This document shows, one piece after another, positions 1-7,948 of a stretch of 11,133 nt of DNA. The first letter of the stretch is position 1; each line of letters starts with the position of its first letter. The notes beneath the pieces were generated by a model that was given only the letters and a program-made list of their open reading frames with translations, did not search any database and was not told where the DNA came from. The position numbers and the translations under genes were made by a program. The DNA is taken from the NCBI GenBank assembly GCA_023387775.1, contig JAEWHN010000307.1:1-11133 (forward strand), written 5' to 3'. The stretch comes from Pseudomonadota bacterium. Lineage in GTDB: Bacteria; Pseudomonadota; Alphaproteobacteria; Rhizobiales; Rhizobiaceae.

Positions 1-159
1 TTCACCGGCATCGACTCGCCCTATGAGCCGCCGGAAAGTCCGGAAATCCACCTTCGGACACTCGGCAGGACGCCCGAAGAGATGGTAGATGTTCTCGAAG
101 GCTGGTTACGTGAGCGCGACATTGCAGATCAACACTACGACGACGGCGGCGGCATCTGA
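1..159 (+). CDS. cysC: C-terminal end of adenylylsulfate (APS) kinase domain, partial
   Basis: Reading frame 1 is open from the first base to a TGA at 157-159 and gives 52 residues. It begins FTGIDSPYEPPESPEIHL, which matches the conserved tail of APS kinases (FTGIDSPYE-P-P-E), followed by a final helix (TPEEMVDVLEGWL) and an acidic, glycine-rich end. APS kinase phosphorylates adenylylsulfate with ATP to make PAPS in the cytoplasm. In many rhizobia this domain is fused behind the CysN GTPase subunit of ATP sulfurylase. The window starts too late to tell a stand-alone CysC from a CysN-CysC fusion. The gene runs into cysQ in another frame, so the two are almost certainly co-transcribed. The family call is strong for so short a fragment because of the SPYE block. 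Confidence 0.8.
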   Translation, partial: FTGIDSPYEPPESPEIHLRTLGRTPEEMVDVLEGWLRERDIADQHYDDGGGI

Positions 160-964
160 CGACGAGGCGATCCTCTCGGTTTTCGAGAGGCTGGCGCTTC
201 AGGCCGGGCAGGTAATCATGGATATCTTCCATTCGAAGGTGTCCGTGGAGCAGAAGGCGGACTCCTCGCCGGTGACGGAGGCCGACCGGGCGAGCGAAAA
301 GCTCATCCTTGCGGGGCTGCGCGCGGCCTTTCCGAACATTCCCTGCGTGGCCGAGGAAGAGATTTCGGCCGGGGTAGGAACGCCGGAGCTCGGGCGCTGC
401 TTCTTCCTGGTCGATCCGCTCGACGGCACCAAGGAATTCGTCAGCCGCAACGCCGATTTTACCGTCAATATCGCGCTGGTGCGCGACGGAGTTCCGGATA
501 TCGGCGTGGTCTATGCGCCGGGCAGCGGCCGGTTCTTCGCTGGCCGTTCGGGCAAGGCGGAAGCGCTGACCCTCGGGCAGGATCAGACCATATCCGGCCG
601 GCATCAGATCTGGGTGAGGGAAGGGCGACCGCCCTTGACCGTAGTTGCCAGCCGGTCGCACCGCACGCCCGAAACCGACGACTATATCCGGCGCATCGAG
701 GCGGCCGAGATCGTCTCGGTCGGCTCATCGCTGAAATTCTGCCTCATCGCCGCGGGCGAGGCGGACCTTTATCCGCGCTTCGGCCGCACAATGGAATGGG
801 ACACGGCGGCGGGGGATGCCGTGCTGCGCGCGGCAGGCGGCAGCACGACGACGGCGGGCGGCAAGACGCTGGTCTATGGCAAGCGCAACCGGGCGGGTGA
901 GGCGGATTTTGCTAACCCGTCCTTCGTGGCCATGGGCCGCGTTGAGGGCGCGCCGGAGTTTTAG
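89..964 (+). CDS. cysQ: 3'(2'),5'-bisphosphate nucleotidase CysQ (inositol monophosphatase family)
   Basis: This 291-residue protein is predicted to hydrolyse PAP (adenosine 3',5'-bisphosphate) to AMP, which clears the by-product of PAPS reduction. Family motifs are intact: a VAEEE acidic metal ligand at about 87-91, the DPLDGT metal and catalytic block at 109-114, a GSSLKFC block at 212-218, and the C-terminal EWDTAAGDA motif at 236-244 whose Asp238 is a metal ligand. It directly follows and overlaps the APS-kinase end, the usual cys operon context. The start is uncertain. ATG 89 has a GAAGAG-like ribosome site seven bases upstream and overlaps the previous gene by 71 bp. In-frame GTG 110 (GAAGG upstream) and TTG 122 would give 284 and 280 residues. 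The next ATG, at 218, would delete the first helix, so some overlap with cysC is unavoidable. Function is confident; the start is not. Confidence 0.9.
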   Translation: MFSKAGYVSATLQINTTTTAAASDDEAILSVFERLALQAGQVIMDIFHSKVSVEQKADSSPVTEADRASEKLILAGLRAAFPNIPCVAEEEISAGVGTPELGRCFFLVDPLDGTKEFVSRNADFTVNIALVRDGVPDIGVVYAPGSGRFFAGRSGKAEALTLGQDQTISGRHQIWVREGRPPLTVVASRSHRTPETDDYIRRIEAAEIVSVGSSLKFCLIAAGEADLYPRFGRTMEWDTAAGDAVLRAAGGSTTTAGGKTLVYGKRNRAGEADFANPSFVAMGRVEGAPEF

Positions 965-976
965 ACGCCTAGTTAT

Positions 977-1207
977 GCATCGGACTGCCGGTTGAGAGTC
1001 CGAGGCCTGGGTCCCCGGAACCTCCGCACTTCGCTTCGCTCCTGCTCCGGCCCGAGGACGACGGAAGTTTCGCGTCCTACCGCTAACCTTCAGCGTTGCG
1101 CCGGGCCCTACTTGCCACCGTCGTCCTCGGGCCCCGAGGGCGAGCGTAGCGAGCGACGAGGGGTTCCGGGGACCCATGCCTCGACCTTTCGTCCGGCAGT
1201 CCGGTGC
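977..1207. repeat. Large imperfect intergenic palindrome (231 bp), possible dispersed palindromic element
   Basis: The two halves of this gene-free stretch are imperfect reverse complements. The outer arms 977-991 and 1193-1207 match at 14 of 15 positions. A middle block, GGGTCCCCGGAACC at 1009-1022, pairs perfectly with 1162-1175. An inner block, GGCCCGAGGACGACGG at 1049-1064, pairs perfectly with 1118-1133. Between the blocks the arms are similar but diverged, with small insertions, and about 53 bp (1065-1117) form the unpaired centre. It lies between the cysQ stop and a terminator of the opposite-strand gene. Short ORFs inside it resemble no protein I know. The architecture suggests a mobile or dispersed intergenic palindromic unit of the kind found in rhizobial genomes. 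Only one copy is present here, so the repeat status is inferred. Confidence 0.7.
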
Positions 1208-1231
1208 GGATGAAGCGCACCAAGCCGGAAT

Positions 1232-1264
1232 AAAAAAACCGCGCGCCGTTTCCAGCGCGCGGTT
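1232..1264 (-). terminator. Rho-independent terminator of the aminotransferase gene
   Basis: Read on the minus strand, an arm AACCGCGCGC (1264-1255) is followed by an 8-nt loop, the complementary arm GCGCGCGGTT (1246-1237), and then a run of T (seven A on the plus strand at 1232-1238). A GC-rich 10-bp stem with a T-tract is a textbook intrinsic terminator. It sits about 42 bp beyond the stop codon of the minus-strand aminotransferase at 1306. No comparable T-tract follows the stem on the plus strand, so it should mainly serve the minus strand. Confidence 0.9.
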
Positions 1265-1305
1265 CATGGGGCAAGGCCGCAGCCGGAATGGCCGCAGCTA
1301 TTGCA

Positions 1306-2445
1306 TCATTCGGCAGCTTGCGCCGTCCGAGCAGCTATAAAATCGCTGATCGCGTTGATGATGCGGTCCTGGTCCTGATTGCTCAGATAGGGGTGCATCG
1401 GCAGGCACAGGATGCGCTCGGGCAGGCTTTCCGAGACCGGAAGGCCCTTCGGCGTGCGCGGGTAGTGGTTGTACGCGACCTGCTGGTGCAGCGGCTTCAC
1501 GTAGTAGATCACCGAGGGGATGCCGAGCGATTGCAGGTGCGCCTTGAGCTCGTCGCGGTGGGGCGTCTCGATGGCATATTGCGCCCAGGCCGAGCGGCGG
1601 CTTTCCGGCGCATGCGCAACCTTGACGACGTTGTGCAGGCCGTCGCGATAGCGCTGCGCCACCTTCTGGCGGGCAACCATCTCGTCTTCGAGGATCGCCA
1701 GCTTCTCGATCAGGATCGCCGCCTGCAGCGTGTCGAGGCGCGAGTTCAGGCCGACATGGACGTTGTCGTACTGGGTCTCGCCCTTGCCGTGGAAGGCGAA
1801 GGAGCGCAGGCGTGCGGCCAGTTCGTCGTCATTGGTGAACATGGCGCCGCCGTCACCGTAGCAGCCGAGCGGCTTGGCCGGGTAGAAGCTGGTGGAGCCC
1901 ACGGTGCCGAAGGCGCCGCACATCTTGCCATCGGCCTTGCCGCCGATCGACTGGGCGGCATCCTCGATGACCATCAGGTTCTCGCGGGCGGCGATCTCGG
2001 CAATGGCATCGTAGTCGGCGGCGAGGCCGAACAGGTCGACCGGGATGATCGCCCTGGGCTTCAGCCGGCCCTCGGCCTTGATCATGGCGATGGCCGCTTC
2101 GAGGCTGTCGATGTCGATGTTGTAGGTGTCGGGATCGATGTCGATGAACACCGGCTCGGCCTTGGCCAGGGCCACCACCTCGGCAGTGGCGGCAAAGGTG
2201 AAGCTCGGCACGAATACGGCGTCGCCCGGCCCGATGCCGGAAGCCAGAAGCGGCAGCAGCAGCGCATCCGTGCCGTTGGCGCAGGCGACGACATGCTTGA
2301 CGCCGACATAGGCGGCCAATTGCTTCTCGAATTCGGCCACCTCGGGCCCGAGGATGTACTTGCCTTCGTTGACCACGCGGTCGATCGCCGCGGTCAGCTT
2401 GTCACGAATTCTTTCGCGCTGCGCGCCCAGATCGATGAACTGCAT
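1306..2445 (-). CDS. DegT/DnrJ/EryC1/StrS-family PLP-dependent sugar aminotransferase
   Basis: This 379-residue protein belongs to the PLP enzymes that transfer an amino group, usually from glutamate, to a keto sugar attached to a nucleotide, for surface polysaccharide or glycan synthesis. It starts MQFIDLGAQRERI, a typical WbpE/WlbC-like opening, followed by ILGPEV (31-36) and the NGTDAL cofactor-phosphate region (57-62). EDAAQ at 161-165 carries the Asp that contacts the pyridine nitrogen. SFYPAKPLG holds the Schiff-base lysine, K191. GLNSRLDTLQAA (232-243) is also conserved. The frame is open upstream to 2598, but I chose ATG 2445: it has GGAG six bases upstream, the conserved family N-terminus begins there, and the 51 extra residues look non-coding. 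A strong terminator follows. No other nucleotide-sugar genes adjoin it, so the exact substrate cannot be told. A 3-keto-UDP-sugar is plausible. Confidence 0.9.
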   Translation of the reverse strand: MQFIDLGAQRERIRDKLTAAIDRVVNEGKYILGPEVAEFEKQLAAYVGVKHVVACANGTDALLLPLLASGIGPGDAVFVPSFTFAATAEVVALAKAEPVFIDIDPDTYNIDIDSLEAAIAMIKAEGRLKPRAIIPVDLFGLAADYDAIAEIAARENLMVIEDAAQSIGGKADGKMCGAFGTVGSTSFYPAKPLGCYGDGGAMFTNDDELAARLRSFAFHGKGETQYDNVHVGLNSRLDTLQAAILIEKLAILEDEMVARQKVAQRYRDGLHNVVKVAHAPESRRSAWAQYAIETPHRDELKAHLQSLGIPSVIYYVKPLHQQVAYNHYPRTPKGLPVSESLPERILCLPMHPYLSNQDQDRIINAISDFIAARTAQAAE

Positions 2446-2689
2446 CTCTGCTCCAAAGCCAGTGTTTTCGCGGATATCAGCAGGGCTGATAGCAGAGTTG
2501 ATCCGCGCCCGGAAGGTTTGCGGGCAGGCGCGGCCAGGTGTCGCGTTACCGCTGCCCGGGAGTTTGACCTTCGAAGCAGCCTGAAAAGCGGGATTCAAGC
2601 GGGATCAAGGGCTCCGCGCATGGAAGCCGTCGCGGACCGAAATATAAAGTGATCGAGCTACGGGGGACATGAAGCCCCTTGGGGCCGTG
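2446..2689. other. Gap between aminotransferase and kinase genes, no gene seen
   Basis: These 244 bp separate two minus-strand genes, long enough that the aminotransferase may have its own promoter. I see no convincing -35/-10 pair. Two small symmetrical sites stand out: TATCAG-5nt-CTGATA at 2475-2491, about 30 bp upstream of the aminotransferase start, and a perfect 12-bp palindrome GCCCCTTGGGGC at 2674-2685, just past the kinase stop. The latter has no T-tract and too small a loop for a normal terminator. Open frames through this stretch on either strand resemble no known protein. Confidence 0.45.
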
Positions 2690-3613
2690 TCAGGCGATCT
2701 CGTGTCGCCAGGGTGGATTTGCGCCCGCGCGCGACACGGTAACGGCCGCAGCCTTTGCCCCGAGCGTCAGGGCCGCATGGATTTCGGTGGCCGAAAGGGC
2801 CGCGAGCTGGGTCTTGGTCAGCGCGCCCTGTTCGTGCAGGGAAGCCAGCAGGCCCGCGTTGAACGTGTCGCCTGCGCCGACCGTGTCGACCACGGTTACC
2901 GGCTGCGAAGAGACGTGCACTGTGTGGCTTCTGGTATAGGCCGTCGCGCCCGCCGCGCCCTTTGTCACGACGATCAGCTTGGGTCCGTTTGCCAGCCAGA
3001 CGCGCAGGAAATCTTCCTCGTCGCCCTCGTGGCCGAACCAGGAAAGATCCTCGTCCGACAGCTTGACGATGTCGGCCATGGCCACCATGCGCAGGATGCG
3101 GGCGCGGTGCTTCTCGTGGTCGGAAATGAAGCCCGGCCGGATGTTGGGGTCGAGCATGGTCACGCGGCGCGCGTGCTCGCGCCGCATCAGCGCCTCGTAG
3201 GCAGAGCCCGAGGGCTCCGGGATCAGGCTGATGGCGCCGAACAGCATGGCGTGGATATCCTCGCCGATCTCCGGCAGGTCGGCCTCGCTCAGCATGCGGC
3301 CGGCGGTGTTCTCGTCGTAGAAGGTGTAGCTGGCGTGGCCGTCGTCGAGGCGCACGAAGGCGAGCGTGGTGGGGCGCGCCGAGACGCTGGCGTAGCGCGA
3401 ACCGACATTGCTGGAGGCCAGCACTTCGCGGATCTGTTGGCCGAAGAGATCCGAGGAAAGGCCGGAGAAGAACTCCACCGGCACGCCGAGTCGGCCGAGC
3501 GCGATGGCCGCATTAAAAACGGCACCTCCGGCATAGGGCGCGAAGGACGGTTCGCCCGCCGTGCTCTGGCGCGGCAGCATGTCGATCAGGGCTTCGCCGC
3601 AACACAGGATCAT
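2690..3613 (-). CDS. PfkB-family carbohydrate kinase, probable fructokinase
   Basis: This 307-residue protein matches the usual size of ribokinase/fructokinase-type enzymes, which phosphorylate a sugar hydroxyl with ATP in the cytoplasm. It begins MILCCGEALIDML, the sugar-binding first strand with its conserved Asp. The PfkB signature-1 glycines follow (YAGGAVFNAAIALGRLG, 27-43), then the LDPNIRP block (154-160), and KLSDEDL (184-190), where this family usually has an N/S-x-x-E-type motif. The C-terminal signature DTVGAGDTFNAG (243-254) carries the anion-hole GAGD and catalytic base D249. The start at 3613 is preceded by GGAGAG about 10 bases away. The frame runs open to 3703, but the extra 30 residues do not resemble the family. 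The overall look is fructokinase rather than ribokinase or KDG kinase, and divergence from pgm fits sugar-phosphate metabolism. Substrate specificity is inferred. Confidence 0.88.
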   Translation of the reverse strand: MILCCGEALIDMLPRQSTAGEPSFAPYAGGAVFNAAIALGRLGVPVEFFSGLSSDLFGQQIREVLASSNVGSRYASVSARPTTLAFVRLDDGHASYTFYDENTAGRMLSEADLPEIGEDIHAMLFGAISLIPEPSGSAYEALMRREHARRVTMLDPNIRPGFISDHEKHRARILRMVAMADIVKLSDEDLSWFGHEGDEEDFLRVWLANGPKLIVVTKGAAGATAYTRSHTVHVSSQPVTVVDTVGAGDTFNAGLLASLHEQGALTKTQLAALSATEIHAALTLGAKAAAVTVSRAGANPPWRHEIA

Positions 3614-5515
<1,902 letters not shown>

Positions 5516-5534
5516 CCGACGCGGAAAAAGGCCG

Positions 5535-5560
5535 AGGCGACGCGAGGTACCGCGTCGCCT
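5535..5560. terminator. Hairpin terminator between convergent pgm and TadE-like gene
   Basis: AGGCGACGCG (5535-5544) and CGCGTCGCCT (5551-5560) form a perfect 10-bp GC-rich stem with a 6-nt loop, 19 bp past the pgm stop and 21 bp past the stop of the opposing gene. On the minus strand the stem is followed after five bases by five T (plus-strand A at 5525-5529). On the plus strand only a weak TTGGTT follows. It may work both ways, more strongly for the minus strand. Confidence 0.7.
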
Positions 5561-5581
5561 TGGTTCGAAGTACGCCCGCTC

Positions 5582-5974
5582 TCAGATGCCGCCGATCCGG
5601 ACGACGGCTTCCCGAGTGATGACAACGCTCGGCAAATTCAAGCTGCCGAGCAGCTTCCAGACCGGTAACGCGCCGGTGTCATAGCGCACCTTGATCATCA
5701 ACCTGGTGCCTTCTCCCGGGATCTCGCGCGTCTCGATGGCAAGGCGCGCGGGGTCTATGAATGGGTGGGTGAGGCCGTATGTTCGCATCGAGCTGGCGCG
5801 GTCCTCCCCGCCGATTGCCGAGCGAGCTGCCTCCGATGCGATCTGCTGGACCGAAATGCTCGCGCCGAAGTAGGTCCCGCAGGCAATCATCCCCACGGTA
5901 AACAGCATGAACATTGTCGTGAGTAGCAGGAAATCCAGCGCGGAAAACGCCGACTGATGCTGTGGAACGTTCAT
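5582..5974 (-). CDS. TadE-like single-pass membrane protein (pseudopilin-like)
   Basis: This 130-residue protein has a short polar N-terminus (1-12), one hydrophobic segment at about 15-36, then QQIASEAARSAIGG (43-56), close to the TadE pattern in which an N-terminal membrane helix is followed by an A-rich AAR segment. The rest looks soluble and beta-rich and ends with a REAVVRIGGI strand, as TadE/TadG pseudopilins commonly do. TadE proteins are minor pseudopilins of the tight-adherence (Flp) pilus and are cleaved by the prepilin peptidase TadV/CpaA. This copy is unusual. No other tad/cpa genes lie nearby, and the conserved Glu before Phe in the helix start is Asp14 (SALDF). ATG 5974 was chosen because conserved sequence begins there. 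The frame is open to 6070 but the extra 32 residues look non-coding. The ribosome site is weak. Other possibility: an unrelated small membrane protein. Confidence 0.6.
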   Translation of the reverse strand: MNVPQHQSAFSALDFLLLTTMFMLFTVGMIACGTYFGASISVQQIASEAARSAIGGEDRASSMRTYGLTHPFIDPARLAIETREIPGEGTRLMIKVRYDTGALPVWKLLGSLNLPSVVITREAVVRIGGI

Positions 5975-6125
5975 TCCAGGAACCCCGACCGTTTCTCTCG
6001 AGCAACCGCAGAAGCCTCGAGCCCCACAGCCAACGTAACCCTTGATTGTGTAAAATGCGTTTATATGCACGTAAAAAGTGTATATCGACGTGAGAAGAAG
6101 TTTCGCTCGGGGAATTCAGAGTCGG

Positions 6126-6154
6126 TTGAATTCGAATTTTCCGCTCGCTAGTGT
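6126..6154 (+). promoter_or_regulatory. Candidate sigma-70-type promoter for the opp operon
   Basis: TTGAAT (6126-6131), a 17-bp spacer and TAGTGT (6149-6154) form a fair match to the housekeeping -35/-10 pattern. It would start transcription near 6160, giving a leader of about 120 nt before oppA. It lies at the edge of the AT-rich patch and its spacer overlaps the AATTCGAATT palindrome. The -10 box is imperfect, so this is a candidate only. Confidence 0.35.
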
Positions 6155-6240
6155 TCGCACAGAACGGTGGCCCGACGGCCGCCGGCTCGCTCAACGAAGC
6201 CGAGGGAGGAGACTTCGGCCTAGGGGCGCCAAGTGGCCTG

Positions 6241-6262
6241 GTCGTCACTGAGGGGTGACGAC
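6241..6262 (+). promoter_or_regulatory. Leader hairpin just before the oppA ribosome-binding site
   Basis: GTCGTCAC (6241-6248) and GTGACGAC (6255-6262) form a perfect 8-bp stem with a 6-nt TGAGGG loop. It ends six bases before the GGGAGAGAGAG ribosome-binding stretch (6268-6278) of oppA. The stem leaves the ribosome site free, so it could protect the 5' end of the message or be a target for a trans-acting regulator; no T-tract follows, so it is not a terminator. The role is inferred. Confidence 0.5.
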
Positions 6263-6280
6263 AAGCTGGGAGAGAGAGAC

Positions 6281-7876
6281 ATGATGCTCAAAAAATTCCT
6301 GAAGGCGACGGTTTTCGCTGTCAGTGTGTCCATGGCGGGCGGCGTGTTGATGACGCCGGCCCTCGCCGAGATGGTCTACAATCGTGGCAACTCGGCCGAT
6401 CCGGAATCGCTGGACCCGCACAAGACCTCCACGGTTTATGAGGCACATATCCTGCGCGACCTGTTCGAAGGCCTGGTGATGCAGGACAAGGACGCCAACC
6501 TGATCCCGGGCGCGGCCGAAAGCTGGACCGTATCGGACGACGGCACGGTCTATACGTTCAATCTGCGCAAGGACGGCGTGTGGTCGGACGGCAGCCCGGT
6601 TACGGCTGACGACTTCGTCTACTCGTTCCGCCGCCTGCTCGATCCGGAGACCGCGGCGGAATACGCATCCATGCTCTATGTCGTGAAGAACGGCGAAGAA
6701 GTGAACACCGGCAAGGCGAAGCCCGAGGAACTGGCGGTGAAGGCGGTCGATCCCTCGACTTTCGAGGTGACGCTGAAGGCGCCGACTCCCTACTTCCTCG
6801 AGATGCTGACCCATCAGTCGACCTATCCGATCAACAAGGCCTCGATCGACAAGCTCGGCAACGACTGGATCAAGCCCGGCAACATGGTTTCGAACGGGGC
6901 TTTCACGCTAGCGGAGTTCGTGCCCAACGATCACATCAAGCTGGTCAAGAACCCGAAATTCCACGACGCCGAGAACGTCAAGCTCGACGTGGTGAACTAC
7001 CTGCCGACCGAAGACCGCTCGACCGCGATGAAGCGCTTCGAGGCTGGCGAACTCGATTCCAACGACGATATCCCGACCGAGCAGTTGACCGATCTGAAGG
7101 CCAAGTTCGGCGACCAGCTCCGCATCGGACCGTATCTCGGCACCTATTATTACGCGATCAAGACCGACAAGGAGCCCTGGAACAACGTGGAGCTGCGCAA
7201 CGCCATCTCCATGGCGATCGACCGTGATTTCCTGGCCGAGAAGGTCTGGCAGAACTCCATGCTGCCCGGCTACTCGATGGTGCCCCCCGGCATCGACGGC
7301 TACACGCCGGCAATGGCTTCCTTCGCCGAAGAATCGCAGATCGACCGCGAAGACAAGGCCAAGGAAATCCTGACCAAGCTGGGCTACGGGCCCGACAAGC
7401 CGGTGAAGATGGAAATCCGCTACAACACGTCGGAAAACCACAAGAACACCGCGGTCGCGATCCAGGAGCAACTGAAGCCGCTCGGCGTTGAGGTGACCCT
7501 GCTGAACACGGACACCAAGACGCACTACGGCCATCTTGAGCAGAAGGGCGACTTCGACGTCGCGCGTGCCGGCTGGATCGCCGACTACAAGGATCCGGAG
7601 AGCTTCCTCGGTATCTCGCGCAAGGCCAGCGGCAACAACTACTCGAACTATGACAGCCCGAAGTTCGAAGAGGCGATGGACAAGGCGGCCGCTGCTGGCG
7701 GCAAGCCGGAAGAGCGAATGGACGAGCTGGAAAAGGCCGAACGCGTGCTGATCGACGAGGTCGGCCAGATTCCGCTGCTCTACTACAGCTATCACAACCT
7801 CGTTTCGTCGAAGCTCAAGGGCTTCGACGAGAACGTGATGGATATCCATCCGTCCCGCTTCATCAGCAAGGAATAG
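6281..7876 (+). CDS. oppA: Oligopeptide ABC transporter, periplasmic substrate-binding protein (SBP family 5)
   Basis: This 531-residue protein captures peptides in the periplasm and delivers them to the OppBC permease. It opens with a Sec signal peptide: MMLKKFLK basic start, hydrophobic core about 9-24, and likely cleavage after ALA at 29. The mature part shows the family-5 pattern: SADPESLDPHK (38-48), AESWTVSDDG (79-88), RKDGVWSDGSPVTADDF (96-112), LRNAISMAIDR (305-315). RAGWIADYKDP (429-439) corresponds to the ADY-EP peptide-site motif of enterobacterial OppA, where an Asp holds the peptide amino end. Length fits the family. The start is ATG 6281, after a strong GGGAGAGAG site; a second ATG follows immediately, and the frame upstream to 6233 would bury the signal peptide. 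It is the first gene of the operon. It looks OppA/MppA-like rather than DppA-like; the actual ligand is not predictable. Confidence 0.93.
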   Translation: MMLKKFLKATVFAVSVSMAGGVLMTPALAEMVYNRGNSADPESLDPHKTSTVYEAHILRDLFEGLVMQDKDANLIPGAAESWTVSDDGTVYTFNLRKDGVWSDGSPVTADDFVYSFRRLLDPETAAEYASMLYVVKNGEEVNTGKAKPEELAVKAVDPSTFEVTLKAPTPYFLEMLTHQSTYPINKASIDKLGNDWIKPGNMVSNGAFTLAEFVPNDHIKLVKNPKFHDAENVKLDVVNYLPTEDRSTAMKRFEAGELDSNDDIPTEQLTDLKAKFGDQLRIGPYLGTYYYAIKTDKEPWNNVELRNAISMAIDRDFLAEKVWQNSMLPGYSMVPPGIDGYTPAMASFAEESQIDREDKAKEILTKLGYGPDKPVKMEIRYNTSENHKNTAVAIQEQLKPLGVEVTLLNTDTKTHYGHLEQKGDFDVARAGWIADYKDPESFLGISRKASGNNYSNYDSPKFEEAMDKAAAAGGKPEERMDELEKAERVLIDEVGQIPLLYYSYHNLVSSKLKGFDENVMDIHPSRFISKE

Positions 7877-7891
7877 TTCCCGAGCCGATGT

Positions 7892-7918
7892 CCGCCGCTT
7901 CCCGTGAGGAGGCGGCGG
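7892..7918 (+). promoter_or_regulatory. Strong intercistronic hairpin between oppA and oppB
   Basis: Bases 7892-7902 pair with 7908-7918 around a 5-nt CGTGA loop: 11 pairs including one G-U, nearly all G-C. It starts 16 bases after the oppA stop and ends 30 bases before the oppB start. No T-tract follows. Stable stem-loops after binding-protein genes are known in other importer operons to protect the upstream message and lower expression of the permease genes, which are needed in smaller amounts. That role is inferred here. Confidence 0.7.
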
Positions 7919-7948
7919 CCTCAGCTCTACAGCGACAGCGGGGAACCC

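Larger units (their letters stand above)
5975..6280. promoter_or_regulatory. Divergent control region between the TadE-like gene and oppA
   Basis: These 306 bp contain no convincing gene. About 6040-6142 is clearly richer in A and T than the surrounding DNA, as expected for promoters, while 6160-6240 returns to GC-rich sequence and would be the oppA leader. Symmetrical sites in the AT-rich part include the palindrome AATTCGAATT (6129-6138) and an imperfect inverted repeat GGGGAATTC (6109-6117) with GAATTTTCC (6134-6142). Either could be a regulator site; the function is not shown by sequence alone. Candidate promoter and leader hairpin are listed separately. Confidence 0.55.

Noticed and set aside
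992..1213. Small open frames within the palindromic element (also 725-1267 on the minus strand)
   Set aside because: They are formed by the GC-rich repeat itself, lack convincing ribosome sites and resemble no protein.
1288..2652. 454-codon open frame on the plus strand opposite the aminotransferase
   Set aside because: No family resemblance, runs through a terminator-proximal region and the intergenic gap, and lies antisense to a gene with clear PLP-enzyme motifs.
2674..2685. GCCCCTTGGGGC palindrome after the kinase stop as a terminator
   Set aside because: The loop would be only two bases unless stem pairs open, and no T-tract follows on the minus strand.
5975..6070. N-terminal extension of the TadE-like protein to ATG 6070
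   Set aside because: The extra 32 residues are Gly/Cys-rich with no family likeness, would place a polar stretch before a pseudopilin-type helix, and fall in the AT-rich control region.
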